A model generated the notes under the pieces. The model did no database searches. It was not told the origin of the DNA and was given only the letters and a program-made list of their open reading frames with translations. From positions 27,365,419 to 27,429,418 of the forward strand of contig OZ020486.1 in assembly GCA_963971405.1 (NCBI GenBank): a DNA stretch of 64,000 nucleotides, given 5' to 3'. Source of the stretch: Psococerastis gibbosa (taxonomy: Eukaryota; Arthropoda; Insecta; Psocodea; Psocidae). Below are positions 52,956 through 64,000 of this stretch, piece by piece; position 1 is the stretch's first letter, and the number at the start of each line of letters is the position of its first letter. The position numbers and the translations under genes are program-made.

Positions 52956-55290
52956 ATTAATTTACCAACAATTATTAATACTTTGTAACTTACAACTTAC
53001 AGAACTTTGGTACTAAAATAAAGGATAAAGACGGTAGCACAATTGTCAAATAAATAATTAATTAATTAGGGCATAATAATAATTATGCATACAGGAAGGC
53101 ACGGAATTCGCCAAAAAAAAATTTGCGCAAGCATGTCACGGAATTGTAAAAAGTGAATAAAAAAAGTTACGCATGAGCTATTAGTAAGTCATCGAAGATA
53201 GATAAATAAGGTATAATGTAAGATATAAATCTCACTTACGCTATTTGAGAGGTTTTTTGAGTGAGCGTCAGGCATCACTTCGTGCCCCCCCCCCCTTGTA
53301 CAACCTAGGCAAAGCTTCGAGGATTCCTTGCATAAAGATAATTAATGTCGGCGAGGCAAGTGAAACATTTCAGTACAGCCAGTTGCATAATCAGGTAATT
53401 GCAGGCTTTTACCAATTATGGGTAAACTCACATCCAATACTGCTGCACAGCGTTTCAAAAGAAAAGGAATTTTCTAAATTATGTCTTTATAATAATAATT
53501 AGTTAAGGCTCTTATGAAAATACGATAGGTAATGTACTAAATACTTGGGAAAGCGCTTCGTGGGACCATATCCATTGTGAAACGAAATTTTCGAAACAGG
53601 CTTAAGGGAGAACTTTCCAAATTTTTCGTTAACACAGGGCGACAGGGGTTTTATGACGAAATTAATTAATTTCTCAGTCCACAACCACAAGCATATTAGA
53701 ATAGCGTTTTAAAAGACTTAAAAAAAATACATACTGTATATACAAGGTTTCGCAGCAAATAAACATTTTCTTAACTGAAAAATAGTTGCTCTAGTCTAGA
53801 TTCTAGAAAATACGTTTAAGTACATTACACCGATAAAATATTTGTATACGTATAATAGTAACTCAGCTAAGTTAATATTAAAGTCAGCATAATTTTTAAT
53901 TTTAATTTTTAGAAAACTAGTACCTATCTACTTTTTATGAAGCCTTAAAAATATTATTTTAACAGATTTGTTGCTGTGAACAAAGAAGTTAATCAAATAA
54001 CTCCAACAGTACTGGTAATACTACTAAACATAAAAAATTGCTAAAACAAGATCCATTTAAGATTTTCGTATTAGACTACCTACTATTCAGCAGAAAATCT
54101 ATGTAAGTAATGCTGTAATGGGAAAATATACACTTGCACCGATAAATTACAGAGGACACCTTTTTTTGAATAGGATATACTAGGTAGGTACCTTGGACTT
54201 CAATTTTCCGCATTCCAACTCAATTTTAATTGGTTGCCTTGAGACAGTTTAAAAGTATACGACGACCTCATGGTAAAACGTATATCTTACGACAGTAAAC
54301 TAGGTAATATATGCATTATATTAACTTTGAACTTACTAGTCTTCATTTAGTTTACACTCCCCCACTCTTATAGTAGCAGGGGAGAGCCTTTTGTTTATCC
54401 ATTTTCTTTGGTTGGGAATACCGCATAATGAGTACCTGTGTTTGAACTACTGTAAGGTCTCACAGCACTATAAAAACTTCAATTAAAAGCACAAAAGAGC
54501 CTATAGTTTTGCCGGCTCTATTTCCCCCAGCATTCATCTCTTTTGACGTAAACGCAAAAGCAACGGGCCTAGATGCGTAATTGGGGTCAAATTGCCGGAA
54601 AATTGCTATAGAACGTTAAAAAGTGCGGTGCTCGGAACGCATTGTTCTCTACATGGCTGAGTATTACCCAGATATTGGTGCTCCTAACCAGTAATAATAC
54701 TTATTAATTACAGTATAATCATGAATTACTATGGGTATGATAGGCACTTGAAAAACAAGGAGTTTGCATGACAGTTATATTGGGGATGAGAACTGATTCG
54801 GTCTCGATATCAAGCTAATTCTGTGAAAATTAATTTATACAAACCGCTTCAATGGTTTACGAATTACATGTTTTTCTCTTCACTTATGAGGCATACACGC
54901 ATTTAAAATGCATAGGGAAAGTGCTTATACAATTTATAACTACACTATAGTACGTAGGCTCTTGGCCGGCATTAGAGCTGTGCAAGGTGTAACCTTTCAA
55001 AATATGGACGATAGTCGTATATTGTAAGAAAACCGAAATACCATAAGTCGAGACCCTCATTAGGCCCGGACCCGCCACGCTTAGAAACGTTTTTGTATGC
55101 TGAATACTGGCGTATCCCAACGCACTGGAACACGGAGGTGCCGCCTTACTGTATAACTGAATTCAGAATTCTATACCGTGTTTATTGTTATGCAGTAAGA
55201 TGGCACCCCCATATTCTGATGCAAAGCGGTGCACCAGTATTCCTTACTTAAGTCATACTTTGAAAATTGTTTTATTCACATTTGTAACCC
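52956..55290. other. No gene recognised
   Basis: Short frames on both strands (for example 53499-53690 minus) show no family or splice pattern. A C-run lies near 53286-53295. Confidence 0.4.
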
Positions 55291-55291
55291 T

Positions 55292-55464
55292 GCAGCCTGA
55301 TCGAGGCGATAATAATACCGGGGTTAAATAAATACCCAAGGATTACAACTGTAAACAAACAAATTTTGAATAGCACTTTCCATTATAAAATTATCTTGTT
55401 TACATTTCCAATACCTGGGGATTAAATAAATACCGGTATTATAATCGCCTCGATCAGGCTGCTG
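55292..55464. mobile_element. Fold-back family B, copy b3
   Basis: The palindrome from GCAGCCTGATCGAGGCGATA to ATAATCGCCTCGATCAGGCT with GCTG, and the standard core TGAATAGCACTTTCCATTAT. Confidence 0.85.
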
Positions 55465-55465
55465 C

Positions 55466-56849
55466 TAATAAGTAAAATAGGAAGCTCGTCCTACACCGGC
55501 TGAACTTTATATACAATATAAAATAAAATTTACTATTATAGCGGATGAATTCAGTGCGAGGGTAAACTATAAAAATTTAAGAATTAACGTTTGTACATTT
55601 TTTCTCACCAGCATAAATACAGTATAGACCTATCGATAATACGGGTAGTTACCATATATAATTTATTTATATATTCTTTATGAATATTTGAGCCCTTGCC
55701 AAAATTGGTCCAACGACAAAATATGCCTCGACTGTCATACCCTGCCTGCCTGTACGTTTTGCATCTAAATGTAACCTTCTTTGCGAATAGGGCTGCAATT
55801 TATAAGAGCAGTAGGTACCTGATTTTGTAGATTTTAAATGTGTCAGCATTATATACATCAAGTTTTTTATTTTACTTCAATGCGTCAGTCGTGTTTGGCG
55901 GCATTACCATCCTTGTGAATCTCCAATGACTTTTAATTGTATACGGTACCTGGCAATTCTTAATGTATTGCTGAATTCTTCGGTACCATGCATATTTACG
56001 CATACAATTGTCCGTTGAAAAAATTAAGACTACTGATAGCATAATAACGTTTCTAATCCGTAAAATAACAAGCAATACAAATGTGGAAGCTACGTGTAAG
56101 TACAGTCTATAGTAGGCTACAATACTATAGTTGTGGGGTATGCACGTGCTAATAACAACCCACCAGATCTCCTATAAGCTGCCATAAAATCGAATCCTTA
56201 TACTGGCAATATAGATGATGTAACTACCTCCTCAAGCCGTTTACTATACTCATAGAATTAAATTACTGTAGGTATGAGATAACTGATAACCTTGCTTGCT
56301 TTTATAAAACACCTGCAAACGGCCCATCACAGTTAAAATTAGAGCTTAGAAATACAGTGTATCTCCGGTTAGAAAGGCTACAGGCAAATTTCTTATAGGA
56401 CAACTCGCCAGGAGCTCTTAATAATAAGCTCCGATCAAACTGAATGCTTATTAAGTAAAAGTAAGTAAGTAAATAATATATTGCATGATATACGGTTTAG
56501 AGTAATGTCTACCCCAGGACTAAGTTCTATAGACTTGTATCGCAGGGGTAAAATAAATTTACATGTTGCTTACATACATTAATCGTCAATTATTACTTAC
56601 AGTCTACGGTATTTATAAAGTAAAGCACAAAATAAAAATAAAATACATGTATACAGTTAACAGTTACTCGTACATCCATAGTTAAAAGACTCCGTAACAT
56701 TTAGAACAGTAACGTAAAAATATTCAAATATTTAATCTTACAATGACTAATAGTATACAGTACATTGTATAACAGTACATTACAATTTAATTTAAATTTT
56801 CAACATTTGCTGCCGTGTATCGTTTGTACACATGTATTTTTATCTACAG
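55466..56849. other. No gene recognised
   Basis: AT-rich, with no supported exon. A possible upstream exon of the frame at 56850 was sought and not found. Confidence 0.4.
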
Positions 56850-57037
56850 AGATCCTCAGGCCAGAGTTAGAGGCGATAATATATGAGTGCATTATACAAT
56901 ACAATAGGCTTTTGCTTGAGCTGGCTGCAGTTCCTCCTTCGATCTCACGTGATACTCCATTATTAGACTCACACCTCTCTATGGCTTCCGGGTCTAGGTT
57001 GGCCTACGAAAATCAGGAAAAACATTTTTGGGAATAA
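56850..57037 (+). CDS. Possible 3'-terminal exon of an unknown gene
   Basis: A pyrimidine-rich tract and acceptor (TTTTTATCTACAG) precede a frame that reads ILRPELEAIIYECIIQYNRL, then LAAVPPSISRDTPLLDSHLS and ends EKHFWE, stop at 57037. Base composition and hydrophobic spacing look coding, and AATAAA lies at 57218. No upstream exon was located and the protein is not recognised, so this may be a chance frame. Confidence 0.35.
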
Positions 57038-57224
57038 TGCACGTTTCGACTCATTTTCGCAAGCTGAAACTATTTTTTTTACCTATGGCACTTTAACAAT
57101 ATTCCCATTGCTTCCTTTGGGCTTTGTTTAACTACATCAAATTTTGTCGATTTAGTTTCAACATTTTTGGACTTTGAAATCATAAGAAATATTGCGATTT
57201 TGCGGGCCAAAAGAGATAATAAAT

Positions 57225-60200
57225 CCATAGAAAATCTCCTGATCCTGATGAAATTATCTAGACTGGTATGTTATCGTGTATGAACACTTTAAAATTACCT
57301 TTAAGTAGTGTTGCCATTTATTGGGTTTTTTGACGTCATTCTTACTGATTTTTCAGAAGCAGAATCTTGTATTATGCAATGAGAAACAACGCGAAACTTT
57401 TGATATATGAGATAGCAACGAAAGGATTCGTTCGCTTAAGGGGTTTGTCCCGGATAAGAACAATAATTGCTCGTAATTTAGAGAAAGACGTATATAAGAG
57501 GAAAGAAAGAGCGTGTTCGGCAGAGGCACGTGAGAGGTTCAACAGACAAAGAGCGTGCAAAGCAAAGGCCCCGCAAGGCAGTGGTTACTTCGAAATGCTA
57601 GGAGTGCCAGGTTCGAAACAATCAGCCCTGACCTGGGTCAAAAGGTCAAAACTTGATCAAGGTTGTTGCCCGAAAGATAACAAAATGTTTGTTACGCGGA
57701 CTGGAAGGAAAGAGACAAAAATCCGCAGAACAGTCTTATAAGGTTAATAAAAAGTTTAATTACGAAGGTTTTCGCGGTCGGAGTCAGAAGATGGTCGGAA
57801 CAGGCAGTAATATAACCCGGGTTTCCAAACGTTGATGACAATCTGACAGCTGCCAATCATTTATTTCTGATATTACAGTTTAAGGCGGAAAATAGTTCAT
57901 TTTTAATATTAAAGGTGTAATATCAACATATTCCGGTCATGGATGGCCAGGTGCATATATCATTGTACACTTATAACATCAATTTGGTTGTTATAAACTA
58001 CTGTATATACTGTATTCACGGGGGACAACTCATAAGAGGCTTAAAGGGTGCCTTCTCGATGCGTCAATTAGTGCTATGACAATTGCTGTAACAAAATTAC
58101 CTACACCATTTAATCATTTTAAGGAAATATTACTTTTCCTAATGTGTTTATTTTGTAGTAGAAAGTCCAAAATCTTAACAACAAATAAAAATTATTTTCA
58201 CTAAGAACAGCAAGTACCTTCTTTAGCAGACGTAAGGCACAGAACTACCTCTACTGTATGTCTGTATAAGTATTCACTATCGCGCTTTAACTATCTGCCC
58301 AGTACGCTGGCACTTGGTGCATTAGAAAAAATTATCTGGTAAGCTAACTTGACCAAATTTGAGTTGACTATGATTGATTGTCGCAACCTGGAACCTGCCA
58401 ATAACTAGTTAAGAATATTATTTGAAGTTGCATCGGGGCTGACTCGGACGTGGCGTGGGGTTAATTGACCTGAAGCCTTACTCCGTCGCTGAGCGATACA
58501 GGGGATTTCGCTCGAGTAGGCCGGATGAGTTTAGCTTTAGAACCCGGTCGGACAGCAGACAGCACTCGAGTGCATTAATTATTGAGGACCGAGTAGACAA
58601 AGGAGACAGAGCCGTCAAACGTGTTGCCAGCAATAAACAAGGCTCGCAGTCGTTGACCCAGGTTCGGGTTTGATTCTGCGGAATCGGTGCCCCGACCGGT
58701 CCAGTAGGTCGACAGAACGAGTCTTGCGATCCTCATGTCCAATCAACAACCGAAGAAAGAGTCAAATCAGGATCAAATTGTAATTATCGCAGTATAAGAC
58801 TAAGCGAATGACCTTTTTTCCACTATCCCACCGGGTTTGACATTTTATTTCCATTGAGAGTTTGTCGACTCCGCTCCTCTAAGAACTTTGACGTTGACAC
58901 CAGCAGACGTAGCAACAACACAAAGTGATAAGTTATCCATGGGATTGGGGCTTAATAAACTTCACTCACAATTAAGATTAATTTAAACAGAGGGGGTTAA
59001 GGTTGAACCGTCAACTGATTGCTTGTCACTGTTTCATATATGCTAAACGTGAGACAATTTCTTGGTGCATCTCTCTTGATGAAAATATTGGACAGCTACT
59101 GGTTCCATTACAAGCGAGTTTCAACCGCGGGTTAGTTTAACTCCTGGTTAGTTTAACTCCAAGAATAACTTATTCTTTTGAGCTCGCGCTAAACCTTGAG
59201 AGCTTGTAGTTTTTCGGTAATCAATCAATTCATGTACTATACTTTGATGCTAAATCTGTTTTAGCCTAACCAAGTGCACAGTCCTTTCTTGAATTGGGTA
59301 AAATTCTCAATATTAACCATCAATCTATAACATTAAGGCAACATGCCAATAAGGGTAATTGCTACATGGATTCACAAGTGACAGAAACTTAATTCACTGT
59401 TGAAGTATAAAGAAACTTATAAGTACTTAGCAGATAAGAAGGAACAAGAACTAACAACTTCAAAAAGAACCGTAAAAAAATGACGTTTTCCTTCTACCGC
59501 TGAAAGCGTGGACTTACAAAAACTTAAATTTATGGTCTTTGGGGATTTAGAAGTAAGCTTTGAATCCAAAACCCTAAAATCCTTCATATCCAACCGCAAG
59601 CATATTTTAATTAAATTAATTAGATTAAGAGGATGTGGAACGCAGAAAATTGGCACACCAAAATCTGATGCTTTTATTGAGTTTTTGTTTTTTGTTAAAT
59701 TTACTAAGCAAGTTATTAGAGATTTAGTCTATTGAAGGCTGTTTCCTACATCATAGCTTAGGTATTTTTAATTTTAAGCACAACAGTTCTTTGATGACAG
59801 TTACTGGGGACTACATTTCATGGAAAAACTATAACACAAACGATTATAAATATCCTCTAATGTGACGTATGAATGGCCTTCTAGAACTTGAATACACCAA
59901 ATTTTTAACCACTTGCTTTGTAAATTAAATAAAAAATATTAAGTATCGGATTTCTGCACCACATATCCTCTGAATTCAGAACACATCAGAGGTCCTGATG
60001 TTCTATGCTGGTATCATAAGTACCATACACATTTACGCTATTTAATTTTTCAACCTATTTCGTTTTTCTTCTTAATAAGTAGCCCACCTTCGGAAGTAAG
60101 GTGGAGGCTTCAAAGAAGGTTTGTGTCATAAAGACTATGATTGAGAATACTCCGGAAATGTTCCTAAGTACTACTTTACTAAACAGCTTTTTAGGTAGGC

Positions 60201-60430
60201 TACTAGGTAGCTAAAAAGGAAAAATCGGCCTAGAACGATCGGTGGTTGGTAATACAAGTATTATTTAAGTTTAAGTTTTAACCATAAAATACAATTACTC
60301 GACTGATAATATCATGGTTGCAATGTAAACAATTAAATCAGCCAGTTAAGAAATAACTGCTATATACTTCAGTTAAATTTACTATACTTATGTACAATAA
60401 TTACATACTGAACATCCGCAGTACCTACAT
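57225..60430. other. No gene supported
   Basis: A 124-codon frame (57367-57741) and a 72-codon frame (58455-58673) are basic or charged but show no domain or splice signals. The GC-richer block 58436-58740 contains GGTTCGGGTTTGATTC, a B-box-like word, so it may include a SINE. Bases 59590-59960 are a diverged relative of the fold-back at 34562 (ACTAAGCAAGTTATTAGAG mirrored by AACCACTTGCTTTG). Confidence 0.4.
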
Positions 60431-60437
60431 AACGCGA

Positions 60438-60467
60438 ACTATCACTAAGTAAGGTTACTTAGTGATA
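60438..60467. repeat. Short perfect hairpin
   Basis: CTATCACTAAGTAA, a two-base loop, then TTACTTAGTGATAG. A second nearby pair is TCTCCATGG...CCATGGAGA (60467-60497). It may be the relic of a small fold-back. Confidence 0.65.
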
Positions 60468-60560
60468 GTCTCCATGGTTCCATGTTTCCATGGAGACTAT
60501 TACCTATACAGTACATCGCACTGTACACAATATACACTATTGTAATATATCCCTATAGCT

Positions 60561-60708
60561 TCCTGAGTATGAGGTACCAAGTTCACTTATCACCGGGGTG
60601 AAAAATGTAAACAAAACGCAAAATAGCACGTTGCATTCTAAAAATATTTTGTTTACTTGTTTAACCCCGGTAATAAGTTAACTTGGTACCTTGTGCTCGG
60701 GCAGCAGG
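60561..60708. mobile_element. Fold-back family B-like, copy b4 with unique arms
   Basis: Arms GAGGTACCAAGTTCACTTAT and ATAAGTTAACTTGGTACCTT. The core GGGGTGAAAAATGTAAACAA, AATAGCACGTTGCATTC and TTTTGTTTACTTGTTTAACC matches family B cores in layout. The right tip GCTCGGGCAGCAGG recalls the family tip CAGCAGCC. Confidence 0.75.
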
Positions 60709-60860
60709 CCTACCATGCCGTTCGGTATTAATTTATTCTGGGGTAAAAAATGTAAACAAGTCAATTTAAAATGCAGAGTGCTACTCTAAAATTGTTCTGT
60801 TCACAGTTTTAACCCCAGGTTATGGTTAAGTTACTACTAAACGGAATGGTAGGCCGGCTG
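60701..60860. mobile_element. Fold-back family B-like, copy b5 with unique arms
   Basis: GCAGCAGGCCTACCATGCCG and ACGGAATGGTAGGCCGGCTG are the tips. The core is TGGGGTAAAAAATGTAAACA, GAGTGCTACTCTAAA, TTGTTCTGTTCACAGTTTTA and ACCCCA. It overlaps the right tip of b4 by a few bases. Confidence 0.75.
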
Positions 60861-60861
60861 A

Positions 60862-61780
60862 TAGGAATTTGTTAGAAAAAATTATTAATTATTCTCACAC
60901 TTCATTCACGATTTACCACAGCAAAAACGATAAGAATAAGTTAAACAAATAACATATGTATCACAACAGCACAATCCACACTGAAATAACACATCACAAG
61001 ATAATAATCAACCCATCGTAGTAATAATAGGCTTCGGTGCTACCTGCTAATAAGCCGTCACAACCATAAAAGGCATTCATTTTCTATCCACAGCAACCTT
61101 TTCGATGCAAAAGAATACTGAACACTGTGTTTAAAAGAAAATATCACATCTGTAATAAAATAAATGCACACAAACCATGTCTAGTCACTGGTGGGCTTTC
61201 CCAAATGACTGGCTTCAATTCGGCTTGAATGGCCCGCAGTTTCGGCATCCTAGTGTTTCGTGTGCTGGTCCTAACCAATTTAACAAGGACCGCGTCGCTG
61301 TACTTAGTTTAGCTCAATAGTGTTCTTTTTAGCAGTCAGGCAGATAGTAGGCTGTTAGTGCGACAGGAAATTTTAACCTGCTGAGTTACCTACAGTAACC
61401 TTCTGCAGTACCACACCACCACAGTACCATGATTATCGTTTAATCTCAACAGTAACGTAGCACGAATTAGTCACATTTGCCCGCCAGACGTTTTTTTTTA
61501 ATGACCCGTAATCCTGTTCACCAACCCGTCAACTTGTATTCATCTAAAAATACAAAAAATGCCCAAATACAAGGACAATATCAAGGGCATCGCCAATATT
61601 ACCTGCAGCATTACAACAACGAATATCCTGCACGGTATACAACATGAGAATGTCGTTATATAGTCCTATACAGAACTACCGTATATACTGTACATAATAC
61701 AGAGAGTTATAATTATTTTTTATGATGTATGTAATGTGAACCATTAATCAATTGATAGATTGGTATAGCTTAGGTACTGG
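60862..61780. other. No gene supported
   Basis: No open frame with a start, a splice context or a known domain was found. It may hold upstream exons of the 61.8-kb frame, but none can be defended. Confidence 0.35.
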
Positions 61781-61808
61781 ATGTTTACTTATCTTAATTT
61801 TAAACTAA

Positions 61809-61984
61809 TATTTGATGAAGCAGTAGAAACCGGCATGATGGGCCATGGTCGATCAGACGATCAGGAAGCATACTTTCAGACGTTTCGTCAATATCTGCGG
61901 TCGATATCTTCAGTGGCACTGCGTAGACTTCTAAGATTGTATCTCGCAGGCTCAGCAGCAGTGGCTCCTCAATTAGGATTCTAG
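61809..61984 (+). CDS. Possible 3'-terminal exon of an unknown gene
   Basis: The frame reads DEAVETGMMGHGRSDDQEAY, then FQTFRQYLRSISSVALRRLL and ends GSAAVAPQLGF, with TAG at 61982-61984. AATAAA begins at 62041, 57 bases past the stop. Codon use looks coding and the C-terminal helix plus small hydrophobic tail recall arthropod secreted proteins. The acceptor is uncertain (GCTTAG near 61772 or GCAG near 61833), so the left border is approximate. No upstream exon was found. Confidence 0.4.
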
Positions 61985-62123
61985 CCTACTGCTTCTTTAA
62001 ATAACTCCGGCCCTGAATGTCTTGTAATTATATTTTAACTAATAAAATAACTAAGCACAATAAGGGCCAACATCGGAATTTTTTTTAACTCGCGGTTTTT
62101 TATGACAGAAATACTCACCATGG

Positions 62124-62315
62124 CCAAGGGCGGATTTTGCCTCCAATTTGGGCGGGGGGGGGGGGGGGGTCAGCGGGCAGGTTCAGTGGATTATAACATT
62201 AAAAAACATTATTATTTTTCATTCCCACTGTAAACCCATTGTTATCTAATGTAAGTTCATTTTATTTGGGGGGGGGGGGGTCCGGACCCTGTGACCCCCC
62301 TAAAATCCACCCTTG
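62124..62315. mobile_element. Fold-back with GGGCGGATTTT tips, inverse orientation
   Basis: CCAAGGGCGGATTTTGCCTC, a long G-run (62153-62170), interior AACCCATTGTTATCTAATGT, a second G-run, then TCCGGACCCTGTGACCCCCC and AAAATCCACCCTTG. It is the reverse orientation of 23507-23692 and 41033-41224. Confidence 0.8.
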
Positions 62316-63480
62316 ATCATGGCTTTCTATAACTAAAAGTATATACAGTAGGTCTAAGAAAATCGGACCGGAGCGTCTTTAGTTTTTCAAGGCCAAAGTT
62401 CATAATCGTCCCTTTTTTGAAAATAACGAGCTGGCTTTTAGTCGAACGATGCATTAGGTAAATGTAAAAGTTGAAGAACTATCAAATGATATATATACTA
62501 TAGTTGTCCGCCATCATTCAAACTAGAATGACGTCACGCTAAAAGTATTTATAGTGACTATATAACTTTGGTTCTATTCGTCCGATTAATCGAACTTGGC
62601 ATATCGATTCAGTGTGCCAATAGTCATTAACAGAAAATTAGGGAGCGCCGCAGCGCACGAGCCAAATTTCGGATTCGGCAAACTTGATTATAGGCTAAAT
62701 GTTTATTAAATTATTAATTTAATTAAATATAAATTTTAGTCTGGATTTTCCAAACTAGGATTCAGTGTTTTTCTTAGCGTAACGCACTTGACGAATACCC
62801 TTATTAATAAATTGGGCCTGCCGCCTGCTTAAACATCGCCAACCAGTTTAATCCTGTAAGGAAGTAGTTAGTTTCCCTTTCTTTACCTGCTTAACCTTGC
62901 CTATAAAAAAAAATCTCAGCCCGCCATCATGCAGTCAACTTGGTATAAGTTGCATTACATCGCCTTCTTCATATTCCCAATTTGCATTATTCTCTCAAGC
63001 TAAGAACATCGCGATCTCTTACGACCCACAGTCCTGGAGAAACTTCTTCTAACAGCCAACGCATTGTTTATCACTTTATCCTTGACTTAGTGAAGTTTTT
63101 CAGAATATATTTTCTTATAAAAAGCTATTCCCTATGAATGAGTTAAGTCACTGGGCATTATTCTTTATAAAATGCAGCACTATGAAATCCAAATATTGCT
63201 ATTTTTGCATTGTTAGCAGGTGTGCCATCGCTTGTATTTTATTCCATGCAATTAACCAAATAAAAGGATGTACGTCCAAGCGAATGGAAAATCGGGTAAT
63301 TTCTGACCTTGAGTCTTCATCATTATCGACATCTCACGTATAGCCTAATGATACGCCCAAATGAAAGATGAAGGAAAAAATGTGAAAGAATGACTTTTTA
63401 TTGATAACTGATAAAAATGCATATTATTGTGCAAACCTACAGCACAATCGGAGGAGTTTTTGTTTTGTTTTGTTTTTTGT
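62316..63480. other. No gene recognised
   Basis: The short open frames (for example 63134-63343) have no recognised product. No repeat structure is evident by eye. Confidence 0.4.
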
Positions 63481-63481
63481 T

Positions 63482-63635
63482 TTTTATAACAAAAAGGTTT
63501 ATCGCATACAAACAATTTAATGAATGTATCCGATTGACCTCTTCAGTCGCCTCTGTAGGTTAGTACCCGTGTTGAGTTATGAAACGTCTCCGACCGAATG
63601 GCTTGTAGAGCACGCTACCACCTTGCCATCGAAGT
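63482..63635 (-). mobile_element. SINE family 1 copy
   Basis: TTTATCGCATACAAACAATT, GACCTCTTCAGTCGCCTCTG, AACGTCTCCGACCGAATGGC and head ACGCTACCACCTTGCCATCG. The head contains the A-box in reverse. Confidence 0.8.
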
Positions 63636-64000
63636 AAGGACTCAGTCTCACTAATTTGCTTCGCTATATATAAGGAACTTATGTACCGTAAGTGACTTAG
63701 TGGTAAGTTGTTATACACATTGTATCGTGCCTCCGGCTGTTAGAGAAAGATATGAAAATAGTTATTTTTGTAGTTTATTTTTTATTTTCTTCTTTTTGGA
63801 GGCCCGACGATCGACGAGAGCCTGGGCTCCAGCCCATTTACCCCAATGGGTGATCCGTTACTGATTCCCGTAACAACCCAGCCCTTTGTTAAGAAAACCT
63901 TTCTTGTGTTACAAGTAGAAGTAGGGGACCCAATGGGCAAGGCTTATAACAACGTACCCCAAAATAAGAAAACAAAAATCCTATCATATGGCATTGAACT
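63636..64000. other. No gene recognised
   Basis: The window ends in unassigned sequence. The GC-richer segment near 63800-63900 may be part of a repeat not seen elsewhere in the window. Confidence 0.4.

Noticed and set aside
57367-57741. 124-codon basic frame
   Set aside because: No recognisable motif, start context, splice signal or neighbour supports it.

Overview
This is a 64-kb piece of animal nuclear DNA, most likely from an arthropod (perhaps a crustacean; the order cannot be fixed from the sequence). It is AT-rich. Its genes are split by GT-AG introns, and most of the rest is interspersed repeats. There is no operon structure, Shine-Dalgarno site or CRISPR array.

The genes lie mainly in the first two thirds. 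At 10.9-12.2 kb (minus) is a two-coding-exon gene for a 135-residue secreted or membrane protein. At 18.9-21.7 kb (plus) is a three-exon gene for a 160-residue secreted protein. At 22.7-25.3 kb (minus) is the complete four-exon gene for the ribosome-assembly factor MRTO4/Mrt4 (239 aa). At 26.8-31.8 kb (plus) is a five-exon run encoding an ornithine-transcarbamylase-like protein. Its fold-level similarity, frames and splice sites are intact, but the substrate-binding signatures have been lost. At 33.6-40.4 kb (minus) is a complete five-exon gene for a nuclear DEK_C plus SWIB domain protein (245 aa). MRTO4 and the OTC-like gene are head to head, separated by a large fold-back element. Two possible 3'-terminal exons of unknown genes are seen at 56.85-57.04 kb and 61.79-61.98 kb (plus).

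The remainder is repeats: at least three SINE-like families, a LINE reverse-transcriptase tail, a Tc1-like remnant, hAT-like elements, and an unusually rich set of fold-back (palindromic) elements. Two fold-back families keep the same core and tips while the arm sequence between them differs from copy to copy yet stays palindromic. One locus, 16047-16997, holds five such elements in concentric shells, as if each inserted into the core of the one before. A further group of fold-backs has long G or C runs just inside the tips.

The genes do not form one pathway. MRTO4 and the SWIB protein are housekeeping nuclear or nucleolar factors. The two small secreted proteins look lineage-specific. The OTC-like gene is the most unusual protein-coding locus, and the fold-back families are the most unusual DNA structures.
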